From contig JBAZLJ010000001.1 of the NCBI GenBank assembly GCA_041650315.1, forward strand, positions 1 through 64,000: a DNA stretch of 64,000 nt, given 5' to 3'. Shown here one piece after another: positions 15,001-21,835 of the stretch. Positions within the stretch are counted from its first letter, which is position 1. The number at the start of each line of letters is the position of its first letter. Origin of the DNA: JAGVYF01 sp041650315. GTDB taxonomy: Archaea; Nanobdellota; Nanobdellia; Woesearchaeales; JAGVYF01. Under the pieces are notes generated by a model. It did no database searches. It was not told the origin of the DNA and saw nothing but the letters and a program-made list of their open reading frames with translations. The translations under genes and the position numbers were made by a program.

Positions 15001-18000
15001 TGCTGTTGCCAGCTGTGTCTTTCGCATTCGCGAAGTATGTGTAGTTGCCGGATGATGTTACTTGTTGATTGACAAGGAGCGACCATTTATCTGTGGCATA
15101 TTTGTTTAGATTGGTCTGGTAGAGTTGCGAGACTTCTGCGGCGGATAAACTGCGGTTGTAGATACGGACTTCGTCGATGGTGCCGTTGAAGTAAAGTCCC
15201 TCAGTAGGAGAAGTTCTTCTCCCGATATCTAAAGTGTGATTCCCAGCTATAGTCCCAGAATGTACTTTTGTAAAATTGCCCATATAAACTCCGTCAATCC
15301 AAACTTTTTCTTCGGCCATACTCAATGTCCAAATTATATTATACCATTTTCCCGCGTTCCAATTCCCTTCTGAGTTACATATTGTAATTCCTTCGTCATA
15401 CCCTGTACTAGAGCCGTTAGAAGTATAGGTATGGACGCACCCATTTGGATAAGCATCTAACTCATATTCGGTATAATGTTTCCCGACCAATGTCGCTCTC
15501 GGGTTAATTATTTGAGTAGGTTTAAACCAAACTGAGATTGATATGTAATTACTCATATCTAAAGAAGCAGTGTCTGTAATATTGATAAAATCATTTAACC
15601 CATCGAATGAATATGCACCATTATACTTACCGGAAACATTGTATCCTGCGCCGTATATTATTCCATCATTGCCATTACCGCTCAAATCTTTTATTATACT
15701 TGCTGATTCACCCAACGCCGCTACGTTATTGAAATTGTACATTGCCACTAAACTGCTGTTGTATAACGTCGTATTCGTTCCGTTCCAGTTCCAGATCACT
15801 TCATTGAGATTCGCTTCTGTGATGCTGATGTTGATTGGGATGACTGTGAGGTTTGTGTGCGTTGCGTTCGCGAGTGTTGGATTTGTGAAATATATCTCAG
15901 GCACTGGATTGACTGTGACTTGCCTTACTTCCGTGCCGTTCGCGTTACCGGCAGCGTCTTTCGCGTAAGCGGAGTAGTTGAATGTGGTGATACCGTATAC
16001 GCTTGTTGTATCTTCGTTCGCTTGGAATGTCCATTTGTCGGTTGCGTATTTGTTGAGGTTGGTTTGATATAATTGCGAGACTTCTGCGGCGGATAAACTT
16101 CTATTCCAAATTCGAGGCTCATCGATAGATCCTTGGAAAAATTGTGTTCCTTCCCTTGAACCAATCCTTAGATTTACAGTGTTCTTTATTGTCCCTATAA
16201 GATTATTATATTCTAACGCAATTGGTTGTTCCAAACCATCAATATATATCTTAAATGCTGTAGCATTAACTGTGTCATTCTTAGTTACAGTTACATGATG
16301 CCAATTATTATCGTTGATTGCTTTGCCCCCTGCAGAAACATTGACATATGCCGAAATCGCGTTAGTGGGCCAAGAATTAATTATATGAACTTTAATTGAA
16401 TAAGGGCATTGAGCGGCACTTCCGCAATAATATAAATCATATCCTATAGCGTTATTCCCGGGGTCCATCTTTGCGATTATACCTGCGCCAGCACTTGATG
16501 TTGTCTCCACCCACGCGGCCAATGTATATGACTCATTCCTTTCAAAACTAATAGAACTAGAATTACCTGCATCAATATAATCATTGACTCCATCAAATTG
16601 TCCCGCTAAACCATACTTGCTTGTTTCATTGAATATGACTCCGGTTACAACTCCATCATTAAGAGAATTGGATAAGTCTTTTACCACTGTTCCACTCTCC
16701 CCTAGCGCTGCTATGCTATCAAAATTATACATCAGTACAAGACTATCATTATATATCGTCGTGTTCGTTCCGTTCCAGTCCCAGATCACTTCCCTGAGAT
16801 TGGCTTCTGTTATACTGATATTAACCGGAAGGATTGTGAGGTTTGTGTGCGTTGCGTTTGCTAGTGTTGGAGCGACAAATGATAATTGCGGAACTATTGC
16901 TTGTGATGTCAACATCCTCTCAGTGCTGTTGCTGTTGGAGTCTGCGTCCAAAACGCTTGCGGAGTAGATGTAATTGGATTGGTTGAATACTTCGGTGACG
17001 GACTGGTTGATGAAGTAAGTCCATTTGTCGGTTGCGTATTTATTGAGGTTTGATGAATACAATTGCGTAACTTCTGCGGAGGATAAAACTCTATCCCATA
17101 TCATCACGCTATCCAATGTATCATTAAATGCTTCATTCTTATCAAAAAGACTTATCCCATCTTGTTCCTGACCTAATACTAGGGATCCATTTAATGATAG
17201 ACGTAGGTTTGAGTTGAGTAAATATGTACCCATCAAAACTCCATCTTTGTAGATAGTAGATTGATTGTCGCTCATTCTCCATGTAACGACAAAATGATGC
17301 CATTGATTATCATTCACAGTAACTCCTGAGGAATAACCATTGCCAGCCCTATACACATACAAAAAACCATTGCTACCTATAAAAATTAACCAATCATTAC
17401 TATTTTTATCTGTGGCGTATGAAACTATCGCTGCACTAATATCTGTAGTTTTTATCCATAATGATGTTGTGATACTAGTGATAAAATCTGATCCTGCCTT
17501 TAATGGATTCCTTATCAAATAACTTGTTGTATCTCCGGTGAAATTCATACCTACACCATACTTTCCTTCAGGCACTCTATATGCGCCAGTTATATTCATA
17601 TCATATCCTGAGTGACTTGTGTCTATTGCTAAAGAAGAAGTCTCCCCTATAGAGCTATAATTGTCGAAATCTAATTTTAAAATAAGGCTGTCATTATACA
17701 AAGTCGTATTCGTTCCGTTCCAGCTCCAAGTCAATTGTTCTAAGTTCGCTTCTGTTATGCTGATGTTGATTGGGATGACAGTGAGATTCGATACGGATGC
17801 GTTCGGGAATGATGACGGCGCGAAAGAGATTGCAGGGATGATTGTGTCAACTGTCAATGATCTTATTTCAGTACTGCCTTCAACATTGTATGTATTCTTA
17901 GCGCTGCCGTAATAAGTATATGAACCATCATCTAATCTAGTAGTTGCGTTCTTGGATTGGTTCACGTAGAAGTACCATTGAGATGAGTTGAATTTTTGGA

Positions 18001-21000
18001 GATTGGACATGTAAAGCATAGATATTTCATCAGCTGAAAGAGAACGATTGTATATTTTAAAATCGTCCATTGTACCGTTTGCGGGACCGTCCCAATCTGC
18101 ACCATAATCGGTGTTAAGACCTATTCTGAGAGGAGTTACTGTATGATACCGATGGCCATAGTATGGTGAAGACATAGCTAGTTTGCCATCAACATACAAA
18201 CTAACTACCTTATTGACGTCATCAACTGTGCCTGCAAGATGCACCCATTTATTCGGCACTAATGCATTAACACTATAAATCTGAGTCATGCCCGCCGTAT
18301 CATTATTAATCCTAAAATAGATGTTTTTATTGTTATCAATATACATCAGTGAAATATAATCTGAGAACATTGTTTGAAGATTATGCGGGACTACCGGACT
18401 AGGATCACTATATGCATAGTACCAAAGCGAATAAGTCACGCTTGACTCGCTGATGTTAGTTGATAATGAGTCAAGAACCTCAATAATACTGCCATTGGCA
18501 TTGAAACCGCGACCCGAACCGAATTTACCCGTAGTCACTGCGGGGCAAGTTGTGCATGATACACCTATATTATTAGAGCCAGTATCGTTGATTACGGATC
18601 CGCTCTCGCTCAATCCCGCGAGATTATCAAAGTTAAGCATTGTCACTAAATCATTACTATATATAGTATAATTTGTATTATTCCAGCTGTGAATATATCG
18701 AGACAATCCCGAAGTAGAAATACTTATGTTGATTGGAACGCTTGTGCTTCCAGTCACTTGTTCGTCCGAGTATGTTGATGGGATGAATTGCATTGATGCT
18801 GCTCCCGCTAATGTAGTGAATGATATGTTCGAGCCCCATATAATACCGCCAGAACTGTCCGAGCAATTGATTCCCCAACTATAAGTAGATCCTGTGCCGA
18901 GGAATATTGATGTGAAATTGAACGGCACTGTGCCAACTACTGCTTTTGTTTCTACTTTCGACCATGAACCTGCCCAGTTACCATATAGTGTGCAGTAATC
19001 TGCGCCGGATTGATTTGCCGAGAAGGTATATGTAAAACGATCGTTTGTGAAGTTGCGCTGGTCTGTGATGTTCATCATGAGACCGCCAAACGAATATACA
19101 ATTGTGCCGACCGAACCTGCTGATGCAGCAGTAGTACATGCTGTGCCAGAAGTACCTGCTGCACCTAAGGCAACTGATTGAGTAGAGCTAGTGTTATACA
19201 ATGATGAATATGCGATATATATTCTGCCTCCCCCGCCACCGCCACCGCTACAAGCACGTGTTGAACTAGTACATGATCCTCCGTCACCGCCAGAAGTATC
19301 GATTGACGCAGAAGAAATATTTACAAATCTGGCTCTTAATATTACGTGACCTCCTGAACCGCCACCGCCACATCCTGTCCCTGTTACTCCTGAACCTAAA
19401 GCAGTATCTCCATAAGCATAAATTGCTCCATGTACATCTATAATCCCATGATTTGCGTTTATGAATACTCCGCCCCCTCCATTAGCACCAGTAGTACTAC
19501 CTGCAGCGCCCGCACCACCGCCACCGCCAGATCCTATGAAAAATGGCAGTGTATTAGATGCACCATAACTAGCTCCCCCTAAACCTATTTGGCAAGTAGA
19601 ATAAGATTCACCGCCTGCGCCGCCTATTCCGCCAAAACCGCCGCCGCCACCGCCTGCACCCCTAGTCAAGAAACTTGCATAAACCTGTTGAGCGCCGCCG
19701 CCTGCTCCACCATTTGCAACATAAGAAGCTGCTCCCGCAGATCTATCAATTCCATCTGTCCCTTGATAAGCTTGACAATTGGATGTAGTACATGTAGCAC
19801 CACCTAATGCGCCAGAACCATTCGCGTAGATTATCGCGCCAGATGCCATTGTGAAGTTGCCATATGAACCAAGAGATATGTTAATGTGACCCGCAGTGGC
19901 GTTGCTTGCGATGAATGTACATACGTGAAGTCTTGCTGTTGAAGTTAATTCAATTGAGTCGTATTGTTTTACCTCACCGCACATTTTGTACCAACCAGTT
20001 ATCCTCAATGGATTAGCGAAGTTATTTGCGTAACCAAATAAATCGCCGAATTGGAACTCTAAGTGGTGCGCACCTCTGCTCCAGACTTGCGATGTCTCTG
20101 TGCTGTTGACTGCGCAGGAATAGTTTTCAACGAATATCTCGCTGGTTTCATTACGCCATGTGAAGTTAACGAATTCTTCACCGCATTTCAGTTCGAGGAA
20201 GTTCAAGTCAGGCGTTTCACTCAAGTAATTCAATATTGTTCCATTGATTGCACGGATTGTCAGATTCGCAGTTCCGATAGTTCCGAAGTTCACTGTCCAA
20301 TTGCCGTTGACTGCTGGATAAGATTGTACGTTGAAGATTGTTAATTCTATTTCGTAAGTTTCGTTGGATAAGTGCGGCACAATCCAACTGATTGATTCAG
20401 TCATCAAATCTGAATCGGAATCTAGATAGTTAATATCGCCAGTGAACGGCTCTCTTACGCCGTCCACTAGATGATATAACTTAATTTGGTGGTTATACAA
20501 GGTTGAAATCTCATGCGGCAACATTACGGTTGCCAAGATGTCTGTGTAATGTGTCTCTGAAGAAATTGTAACTTGCTTCTTATTTTCAGAAATAATCTGT
20601 TCATGAGCAATAGGCGCTTCTGTCTGATATTCTATATAATAGTCTGATACGTTGCTTTCTAGTTCTAATTCGATTTCTTTATCTTTCTGCTTGAACTTGT
20701 GTTGTGAAACAACGGCTGATGCAGAATCTGGTAACTGGACTTTTACTTTTGCATCTTTTACTTTATTAGAATCAATCTTAATGTGTTTGGTCCAACTGAC
20801 TGGTTTGCCTACTTCAACGAAGCCTTGTGCATCTGTTTCAGTTATTCCGTCTGTTACGTTTGATGCTTGTTCGGTTGGTACTTGGTCAGTCTCATCAATA
20901 ATATCGCCATACACTTCATCGACAACGACATAATAACCAGATGATAATTCATTACTATTTCCGGTTACCAGCAATGTGAAATCGCCGGATGCTGAATATG

Positions 21001-21346
21001 TTCTTGAAACGCCGTAATGCACTTCTGAAGAATAAAGGTCTACTGTGTCAATTACTATATTATTTTCCAACACTTCAACTATACCGAAATCGTCACGGGT
21101 CTGGAACACGACTGTGACGTTGCCGTTTACATTGTAGCTCAATGTAGAATCTGGTGTGTTGGAGAACAAGGCAGAACCACCAATGTATTCATCACTATCA
21201 ATACCCATCCAAACGCCTTGCTGGATAACATTACCTGTGATGGATGGCGGACTAGCTACCAAAGCCCATAGCATGAACACTAATGAAAGTACCAGGATCT
21301 CGTTGAATATCCCATTCTTCTCATTCCTAACGTACTTTGGTCTCAT
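1..21346 (-). CDS. Giant membrane-anchored LamG/Ig-repeat surface protein (C-terminus beyond window)
   Basis: The frame starting at ATG 21346 (minus) was read through most of its length without a stop and leaves the left edge after 7,115 codons. Residues 16-32 are a single hydrophobic segment followed by SPPSITGNV, so the rest should lie outside the cell. A beta-rich region (about 40-500) leads to a Gly-rich stretch (506-750). About 13 LamG-like (concanavalin A-like) modules follow, each starting near W-N-N-T-N-Y-T and ending in IDEVKIWNRSLS-like text. They sit near 18000-18690, 17050-17740, 16060-16800, 15110-15810, 13990-14560, 13210-13870, 11450-12190, 6375-7040, 5720-6370, 4830-5480, 3310-3970, 1795-2470 and 800-1520. 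About seven Ig-like modules carry CTLYG and NCSD. N-x-S/T sequons are abundant. A role in adhesion or glycan binding is inferred. The start follows AGAGG and overlaps the upstream regulator by 20 nt. Confidence 0.9.
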   Translation of the reverse strand, partial: MRPKYVRNEKNGIFNEILVLSLVFMLWALVASPPSITGNVIQQGVWMGIDSDEYIGGSALFSNTPDSTLSYNVNGNVTVVFQTRDDFGIVEVLENNIVIDTVDLYSSEVHYGVSRTYSASGDFTLLVTGNSNELSSGYYVVVDEVYGDIIDETDQVPTEQASNVTDGITETDAQGFVEVGKPVSWTKHIKIDSNKVKDAKVKVQLPDSASAVVSQHKFKQKDKEIELELESNVSDYYIEYQTEAPIAHEQIISENKKQVTISSETHYTDILATVMLPHEISTLYNHQIKLYHLVDGVREPFTGDINYLDSDSDLMTESISWIVPHLSNETYEIELTIFNVQSYPAVNGNWTVNFGTIGTANLTIRAINGTILNYLSETPDLNFLELKCGEEFVNFTWRNETSEIFVENYSCAVNSTETSQVWSRGAHHLEFQFGDLFGYANNFANPLRITGWYKMCGEVKQYDSIELTSTARLHVCTFIASNATAGHINISLGSYGNFTMASGAIIYANGSGALGGATCTTSNCQAYQGTDGIDRSAGAASYVANGGAGGGAQQVYASFLTRGAGGGGGGFGGIGGAGGESYSTCQIGLGGASYGASNTLPFFIGSGGGGGAGAAGSTTGANGGGGVFINANHGIIDVHGAIYAYGDTALGSGVTGTGCGGGGSGGHVILRARFVNISSASIDTSGGDGGSCTSSTRACSGGGGGGGRIYIAYSSLYNTSSTQSVALGAAGTSGTACTTAASAGSVGTIVYSFGGLMMNITDQRNFTNDRFTYTFSANQSGADYCTLYGNWAGSWSKVETKAVVGTVPFNFTSIFLGTGSTYSWGINCSDSSGGIIWGSNISFTTLAGAASMQFIPSTYSDEQVTGSTSVPINISISTSGLSRYIHSWNNTNYTIYSNDLVTMLNFDNLAGLSESGSVINDTGSNNIGVSCTTCPAVTTGKFGSGRGFNANGSIIEVLDSLSTNISESSVTYSLWYYAYSDPSPVVPHNLQTMFSDYISLMYIDNNKNIYFRINNDTAGMTQIYSVNALVPNKWVHLAGTVDDVNKVVSLYVDGKLAMSSPYYGHRYHTVTPLRIGLNTDYGADWDGPANGTMDDFKIYNRSLSADEISMLYMSNLQKFNSSQWYFYVNQSKNATTRLDDGSYTYYGSAKNTYNVEGSTEIRSLTVDTIIPAISFAPSSFPNASVSNLTVIPINISITEANLEQLTWSWNGTNTTLYNDSLILKLDFDNYSSIGETSSLAIDTSHSGYDMNITGAYRVPEGKYGVGMNFTGDTTSYLIRNPLKAGSDFITSITTSLWIKTTDISAAIVSYATDKNSNDWLIFIGSNGFLYVYRAGNGYSSGVTVNDNQWHHFVVTWRMSDNQSTIYKDGVLMGTYLLNSNLRLSLNGSLVLGQEQDGISLFDKNEAFNDTLDSVMIWDRVLSSAEVTQLYSSNLNKYATDKWTYFINQSVTEVFNQSNYIYSASVLDADSNSNSTERMLTSQAIVPQLSFVAPTLANATHTNLTILPVNISITEANLREVIWDWNGTNTTIYNDSLVLMYNFDSIAALGESGTVVKDLSNSLNDGVVTGVIFNETSKYGLAGQFDGVNDYIDAGNSSSISFERNESYTLAAWVETTSSAGAGIIAKMDPGNNAIGYDLYYCGSAAQCPYSIKVHIINSWPTNAISAYVNVSAGGKAINDNNWHHVTVTKNDTVNATAFKIYIDGLEQPIALEYNNLIGTIKNTVNLRIGSREGTQFFQGSIDEPRIWNRSLSAAEVSQLYQTNLNKYATDKWTFQANEDTTSVYGITTFNYSAYAKDAAGNANGTEVRQVTVNPVPEIYFTNPTLANATHTNLTVIPINISITEANLNEVIWNWNGTNTTLYNSSLVAMYNFNNVAALGESASIIKDLSGNGNDGIIYGAGYNVSGKYNGAYSFDGLNDFINITDTASLDMSNYISISVWFKPTQIINPRATLVGKHYTEYELDAYPNGCVHTYTSNGSSTGYDEGITICNSEGNWNAGKWYNIIWTLSMAEEKVWIDGVYMGNFTKVHSGTIAGNHTLDIGRRTSPTEGLYFNGTIDEVRIYNRSLSAAEVSQLYQTNLNKYATDKWSLLVNQQVTSSGNYTYFANAKDTAGNSNRTDLRVNSIDIPPILAVISPLTGNNSYNIGETNTFFVNITDNSVRNITIYHDLLGVWQLGTTMALTGAGIVTSVIDTTLSLYHMLVDGFFHWAALVFDSEGSKTWTDNQTFSGWDLGRYNYTHLTATNVSLEDNDSLQELPNNKANDGYVNMTGNVGLWHFNGNALDSSGSGYNGVAVNATNQTGKFNGGFNFTVPGSVITFSGINTSTQYSISVWKLFPLPTTTAGWRTIASTNGGTYHHILINSSDYLGCFNGAFYSSGYVTSSLTGWHHIATTASGSSTLFYVDGSYVGTSASRINNQMLSSIGNYVTGGNQQCGELDEFAVWNRSLPATEIATIYNRQKSTYIDQGYYESRIFEASTTPHWKNLTLVTSYNYSGQELPNSKGVDIASLGANMTGNVLLMHFNGNALDSSGTGNNGITRNGVANISGKFGGAYLFDGVNDYVNASNSASLDQSTALTVGAWVYPRFGTTNRNYAPVIRKPGNEWSLEFSSSVTSSSTISFWTNNGTWQSSASTTSLNDNQWYFVVGNYNGTHALIYVNGLREGTPTKQGTLQNGANEVVIGGDSSLNRYWNGTIDEVAIWNRSLSATEIWNIYRRGLTKLNITARSCDDALCEGESYSVSTTNTTYLDLRPLANNTYFQYKAYFEGDGNVTPELSKVTIGYDVLFNIQSQVNYTNDRTTYIFSATTTTAGTCTLYGDMPYSYVIDQATAFSCENPASGDCSGGTDQNWVTGQSSAAMTTGIVFENFTIPSGTTSAVWNYSIWCADAVNPGNGCDELIMYWNYSSNNWENLTSKRIPEGFDLSNVVIPSAGLTGSLFRVKTYIYSITGGPDYTAYTEGAVNWTTSGVFRQIETKTGTAINFTSLTFPTDGSTYIWNVNCSDSTGLIAEGSNISFTVLDNIPPLLSFTSSSVTNATITTTRWADINISVTEQNMTQFIWNWNNTNTTIYNSSLLFMYNFENVTELGESSTIVKDTSNKGNNAVVSGATWTPNGRYGGAYSFDGVNDYINITNNANLNVGSGQFAVTLWIKQYNQTTNKNGAYIIARSDGADNGWYLRSAQNSSGAGAMLYFWTAQSFPTNYQDARVYNKSIIDVHDGKWHFITIVKYGTIAASLQIFVDGINLTEPPHATAGSNPNIDLSRDLTIGTVTPSISGFFNGSIDEVRMWNRSLSYNEIQQLYISNLQKFNSTQWYFYSNQSKNATTGLEHSQYTYYASARDQANNENSTERRTLFIDLQNVSANLYGPANASRWGNPSQNLSVNFTDSFGLRNATLYVYNSTGLYYNITLTYLSRLTSGVIGALVNLINGVYTWFYDLTDWAGNTIRTGNFTITIEEPNLKNLRFEDINRTSVLLRWDNSIAGNWTSLYIYNLNEQTVAFDLQAVLFVTNNNGTFTSLDPDTEYKLRWQQGVTGYEGEYGESYFRTSGWHPQLTNWLYRRLITIDSSQISADTETGVLNISLTDENFQRTALWSTYPDFDTLNYTNGNDIRFTDYQSQNVLPYDIKEWNIAGTGGSTTQTIPDSTMYVGSYDNTTYCHDADWASRCIPSQAGLFGTQWYNYTIPAGAKTSSLLRLYVGNWYWDSEIPSACFGGTNLEFKTVQNYSIPYADTYCMNQTSKAWTFVYENNDISSYFYESMITWMFASRADILVQSNHFDDNNQSYKSGLDGDYDVKLWMYYGYPQAAANESVVSYTIATPYYTMDNKETPYQDLPVISNVNDSYGRTATSTNITWTVDQIANNQVKYATNPWFFQSTRAFEYKNVTERFYNIPGNVESLRDLAVHGADYITLLNVTCTTGAYNMNYTINATRIPYSITFLDVDTPNLMNWTVTYTTNKTWDMITTHPLIPLTNLNTNTTYYYEVLSSGSIGNSTATGSFLLGTEYVVPSSVILNYTENRSKENVRVCGNLTSLNGHNPVNVSIQYWNELSSDFSETAVTVKTSTGTFCYTIPVIYGRQYSYRVKAVGNYTGYSAVYVHEIMPVQDFFVGNFDEGDLDYRYREYCPNGIGTTPCYNQSGMREGSYQEENWVWIESGLSIYGNLTARWWNGTAWTNYTLTKDPDSAMQYRRIDNLPATWQTMYIINNSGYVALNWTKPALERNRTGLRRDDTKYVYFNSPKQSIDYTITYTDYLTYQTDALTYCMENGGNVFDCMSVITFGTPDMDPDMVGSKYDRGGLFAGGVTNGVNRDTGRLIPNFMEYNFTNTDAGIGAYNNTGRNCYLFTIYYWEYNYTPNNNINSYYYRHWQMNEWWSDYYGYIQPVEFDYACLKLYNDTTAEWGPESGVGGCLNGTSITTEVSVPNSTDIDKAKFFSPYNQTLKVGYAANFDVDTGSDSIYDIVLYNHGQWNNQIFNKYQQAFVIFNLPDNATLQSTDSNGDGISDFDALFTYYTNPKMTHTAGGRLSDAQKISLDRNPNLYFDEVTVNIYYPLDNVKYGTSIPVNFSALDYSGIGACKYSINGGVNTTIPGCANNLTITGLGNGTNILRIYANSSHDNDTHMDLVTFTVDATPPNVTLINITGITGALITHTNPVLSGDNATFYINITTDTAVDKVWIVVWQTIASAGNILWQGFLSLISGTLLDGIWSIQVPVNNSFGGVVNYTIYANDTLRNVGNFSGNFTANRYPIVTNVNITPYTLYTNNYPSAMWSYSDPDSDAQNRSVYTWYLNGTEAWRDNSLVAYWKFDNNYLDSAGSNHATTSKGLLANNSAKIKSGLDLLNTSGTYIQVSSSTPFAVPNKTISFWANPNSTMGSGHNMPFSLVSGNYYISFNGYDMFISYANSTGQQKTSLLSNNDAVKLNEWHHYTFSWNVSGDNVLVYGYIDGNFVGSIAETQGYSTSYGASVLIGAFSTTSYTFLGKLDEMKFWNRTLSAQEIKQESEMMNYGEVLNPPVALWHFDEGAGNTVKDAIGGNDGVRNYNANWTNNSIYNGGLDFNGQIGYAQVSPGTKLNFGNDTSFTYSAWVKSDKGMNGIYGILSNLNSVNGNYCGMALTRTNSDRIEAFIGDGIGTYTRKTITGLTLNNGWHHITLTYNASANLTALYLDAGVIGTQATKLIQAGTNWYIGKWSSYTDYYYNSTLDEIAIWDRVLSQSEISNLYNLSRPLYSLDESTINKNTTVKLMIEPNDNWQFGVPMNSTELTTLNTPPIAGNVTFKPISLNNTAISYSATWDYNDIDGHRENTTVYEWYINGTNAWKDPSLMVYLKFDENARDSAGNFHGTTTKLLQNVSGKIKGAYNFNGSGDYVEIPALNIITANFSISAWVKGRPTNQYSAIVYSRDASQSVGLHTNNVNGQLAYTWNGEAISTWTWASGMGINFNEWNFVVLSINRTQAIIYLFNSSGMYSATNMINHSEQTLDSVFKVGYDPVVSTRYFNGSIDEVKIWNKSLTKEEISELYNMTFYGQIDNNGANHTIPNFTTTFNAGTNVTFGVTPYDGYDYGVQINSTTRMVYDVTSVNVSVINITNYAGNVPNSVFTGENSTLYVNISSDTPIDRVWVIVWQTIAEAGNILWRGFLSLLSGTIWSIEIPVNDTFSQMTNYTVYVNDTWGNANNVSSSFNVTDVTPTNVTNLINYTNDKVTYTFSAQSRETGTCSLYGNWTSWSAKETISVAASNPFNFTSLVLGGDINNYQWTVNCSDVYGNYAWAASNISFTTGKGPPVIAFVAPTYANASSTQNTSIQVNISMQGSQLSQFIYNWNNTNYTFYNDSLVLMLNFNNRSELGENETSPKDISNNNLPVVSVNAVFNISGKYGGSYRFNGFDQCLNVSDNSNMTQFTISLWINPDFAAPMDIMGSVGPWDVQNRITYAGTGNIIFTMYNGGTLYSETLAPLNNWSHIVATVRNGMIILYVNGIEQQDTNTYAKGPGYTSWEIGRARVPTEGFKGRIDEVNIWNRSMSYSEIQLLYMSNLQKFNSTQWYFQVNQTKNATTGLDAGTYTYYGSAKDINGNENSTETRTINIAGIDSIAPTIDSLRNYTTNRITYIFSANSSESGNCTLYGNWTGTWIKNETKGVTANGSFNFTAVTVLANNTNYKWTVNCSDVSQNNAWAAQNISFTSGDAYAPNIYNQINYTSNRIRYNFSAVSSETGTCTLYGNWVGSWLKNETKSVTANTAFNFTQITFGNEGYTYTWGINCSDASSNQARGTNITFTTADTSAPKLEFKAPTYANGTSTGNTSIQVNISIQEASLNQFIYNWNNTNFTFYNDSLVLMYNLNNQAALGESSSLAIDTSRGNNNGTIVNALFNSSGKYGGAYSFDGSGDYIEVTNGYTNTLKGDDTHTISMWFYANSFGAVGNMLLDGADLGALDFFIEFKTNVGFYWGYSGSYRTYSGLSMSTSRWYNLVAVKAGAGDSGTLYLDGTPLTTFSGGLGSASASNSKLWIGNYRSAGYTHNGLIDEVMIFNRSLSDIEVQQLYMSNLQKFNSTQWYFQVNQSKNATTGLDVGMYTYYGSAKDLSGNENSTGIRQISIALETVPPVLSFVDPTPNNATSLSTASTQINISIQESQLSQFIYNWNNTNYTMYNDNLILMYNFDNVSELGENSTYVKDSRDRNNALAKGNAFVNESGKFGGGLQLDGTSGYLQKAGGLTGMGSGDMEFTASAWVYWKGSAAQGVAILVSPTATNAHATILGLAVGSDNKPQALYAWCNFVSTNTISTNSWNHIAIVRNKTGAAIRDANQIYINGVETAFTEVDAGACGTNFNLINEKFNIGSGWWNDDTALPFNGMIDEVRIYNKGLTSTEISQLYMSNLQKFNSTQWHFYANQTKNATTGLDVGTYTYYGSAKDINGNENSTEIRTINITSGADIIAPTVDSLRNYTTNRITYIFSANSSESGNCTLYGNWTGTWSKNETKSVTANVLFNFTAVTVLANNTNYKWTVNCSDVSQNNAWATQNISFISADTYSPNVFAPRNWTNDRSTYTFSITSSETGTCTLYGNFTGTWSKNETKAATANTALNFTSFALLTNSTNYNWGVNCSDSSNNVGWSVNTTFQTKDTYSPNVFAPRNWTNDRATYTF
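355..810 (-). repeat. Segmental duplicate, copy 1 (Ig-like module plus linker)
   Basis: About 450 bp here is nearly identical by eye to 2873-3320 in the same orientation. It covers an Ig-like module with CTLYG and the linker into the next LamG module. Differences are mostly single bases and keep the frame. This points to recent in-frame duplication inside the giant gene. Confidence 0.8.
2873..3320 (-). repeat. Segmental duplicate, copy 2 (Ig-like module plus linker)
   Basis: Partner of the repeat at 355-810. Both start at the shared aaaactaatgttttg and continue through the Ig module to the SNLQKFN-encoding linker of the neighbouring LamG module. Confidence 0.8.
7860..7910 (-). other. Thrombospondin-type-3-like calcium site in the giant protein
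   Basis: The minus strand encodes TDSNGDGISDFD near residue 4490. This matches the DxNGDGxxDxxE-type calcium-binding loop of thrombospondin type 3 repeats. It lies in the central part (about 7100-11400), which has no LamG modules. A stabilising or calcium-binding role is inferred from the motif alone. Confidence 0.6.
19100..19830 (-). other. Glycine-rich low-complexity segment of the giant protein
   Basis: Read on the minus strand, this part of the giant gene (residues about 506-750) encodes repeated GGGGG and GGxGG runs separated by short beta-like segments with scattered Cys. The DNA shows it as repeated gccgccaccgcc-type triplets. It separates the N-terminal beta-rich part from the first Ig/LamG modules and may act as a flexible spacer. 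It is in frame and not an assembly join. Confidence 0.75.
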
Positions 21347-21815
21347 TATCCTCTTTCCCTGCATTCAATTTCTTCTTAGCTCTGGAATAAACTGTCCAGA
21401 CTGTTCTGTCGTTACGGCCGAGCATATCGCCTATCTCATGGAACGAGAATCCGCGTTTTTCACGGAGATAGAAAACAATAGCTTCCAAGACTGCGCAACG
21501 GCGGTCTAGAAGCACGCTGATTGGCACGAAAATTTCTGTAGAAATAGTTTGGGTTTTGGGTCTAGATTCGCGCTTTTTCTGGACACGGGAATAAACTGTC
21601 CATATTGTTCTCTCGTCCCTATTGGTTAAGACGGCAATATCGTGATAATTATGGTTGAAATTCTGTTTAAGGTATTCAACAAGTATCTCAAATACGCTAA
21701 GTGATCTGTCTTGGAATATTGAAACTGGAATTTCTAGATTGAAATCAGATTTTTTAGTATCAGAACTAGCATTTTCTATAGATTCTACTGAATTATCTCC
21801 CCTTTTTTGACCCAT
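21327..21815 (-). CDS. Tandem helix-turn-helix regulator upstream of the giant gene
   Basis: 162 aa with two copies of a roughly 55-residue unit (about 30-85 and 92-150). Each reads IPVS(I/V)-x-DR-x-x-V-x-E-x-(L/I)-V-x-YL followed by a sigma-region-4-like HTH ending in RTxWTVYSR. Two DNA-binding units in one chain fit recognition of a dyad or paired sites. No named family is claimed. The stop lies 20 nt inside the start of the giant surface gene, so the two are probably co-transcribed and translationally coupled. The promoter region carries four copies of a TTACAWTGTAA-type dyad, one between the TATA box and the start, which suggests autoregulation. A paralogue lies at 46442-46924 in the same arrangement. 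Confidence 0.8.
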   Translation of the reverse strand: MGQKRGDNSVESIENASSDTKKSDFNLEIPVSIFQDRSLSVFEILVEYLKQNFNHNYHDIAVLTNRDERTIWTVYSRVQKKRESRPKTQTISTEIFVPISVLLDRRCAVLEAIVFYLREKRGFSFHEIGDMLGRNDRTVWTVYSRAKKKLNAGKEDNETKVR

Positions 21816-21835
21816 TATATGTCTAAACCCAAAAT

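Noticed and set aside
1..21346. A CRISPR-like or tandem DNA repeat array in the left part
   Set aside because: The repeats are coding protein modules of variable length in one frame, with no short uniform repeats or spacers.
144..21509. Many plus-strand open frames of 60-130 codons across the first 21 kb
   Set aside because: They lie opposite the continuous minus-strand giant gene, follow its repeat structure, lack promoters or ribosome sites, and several are exact antisense of repeated modules.
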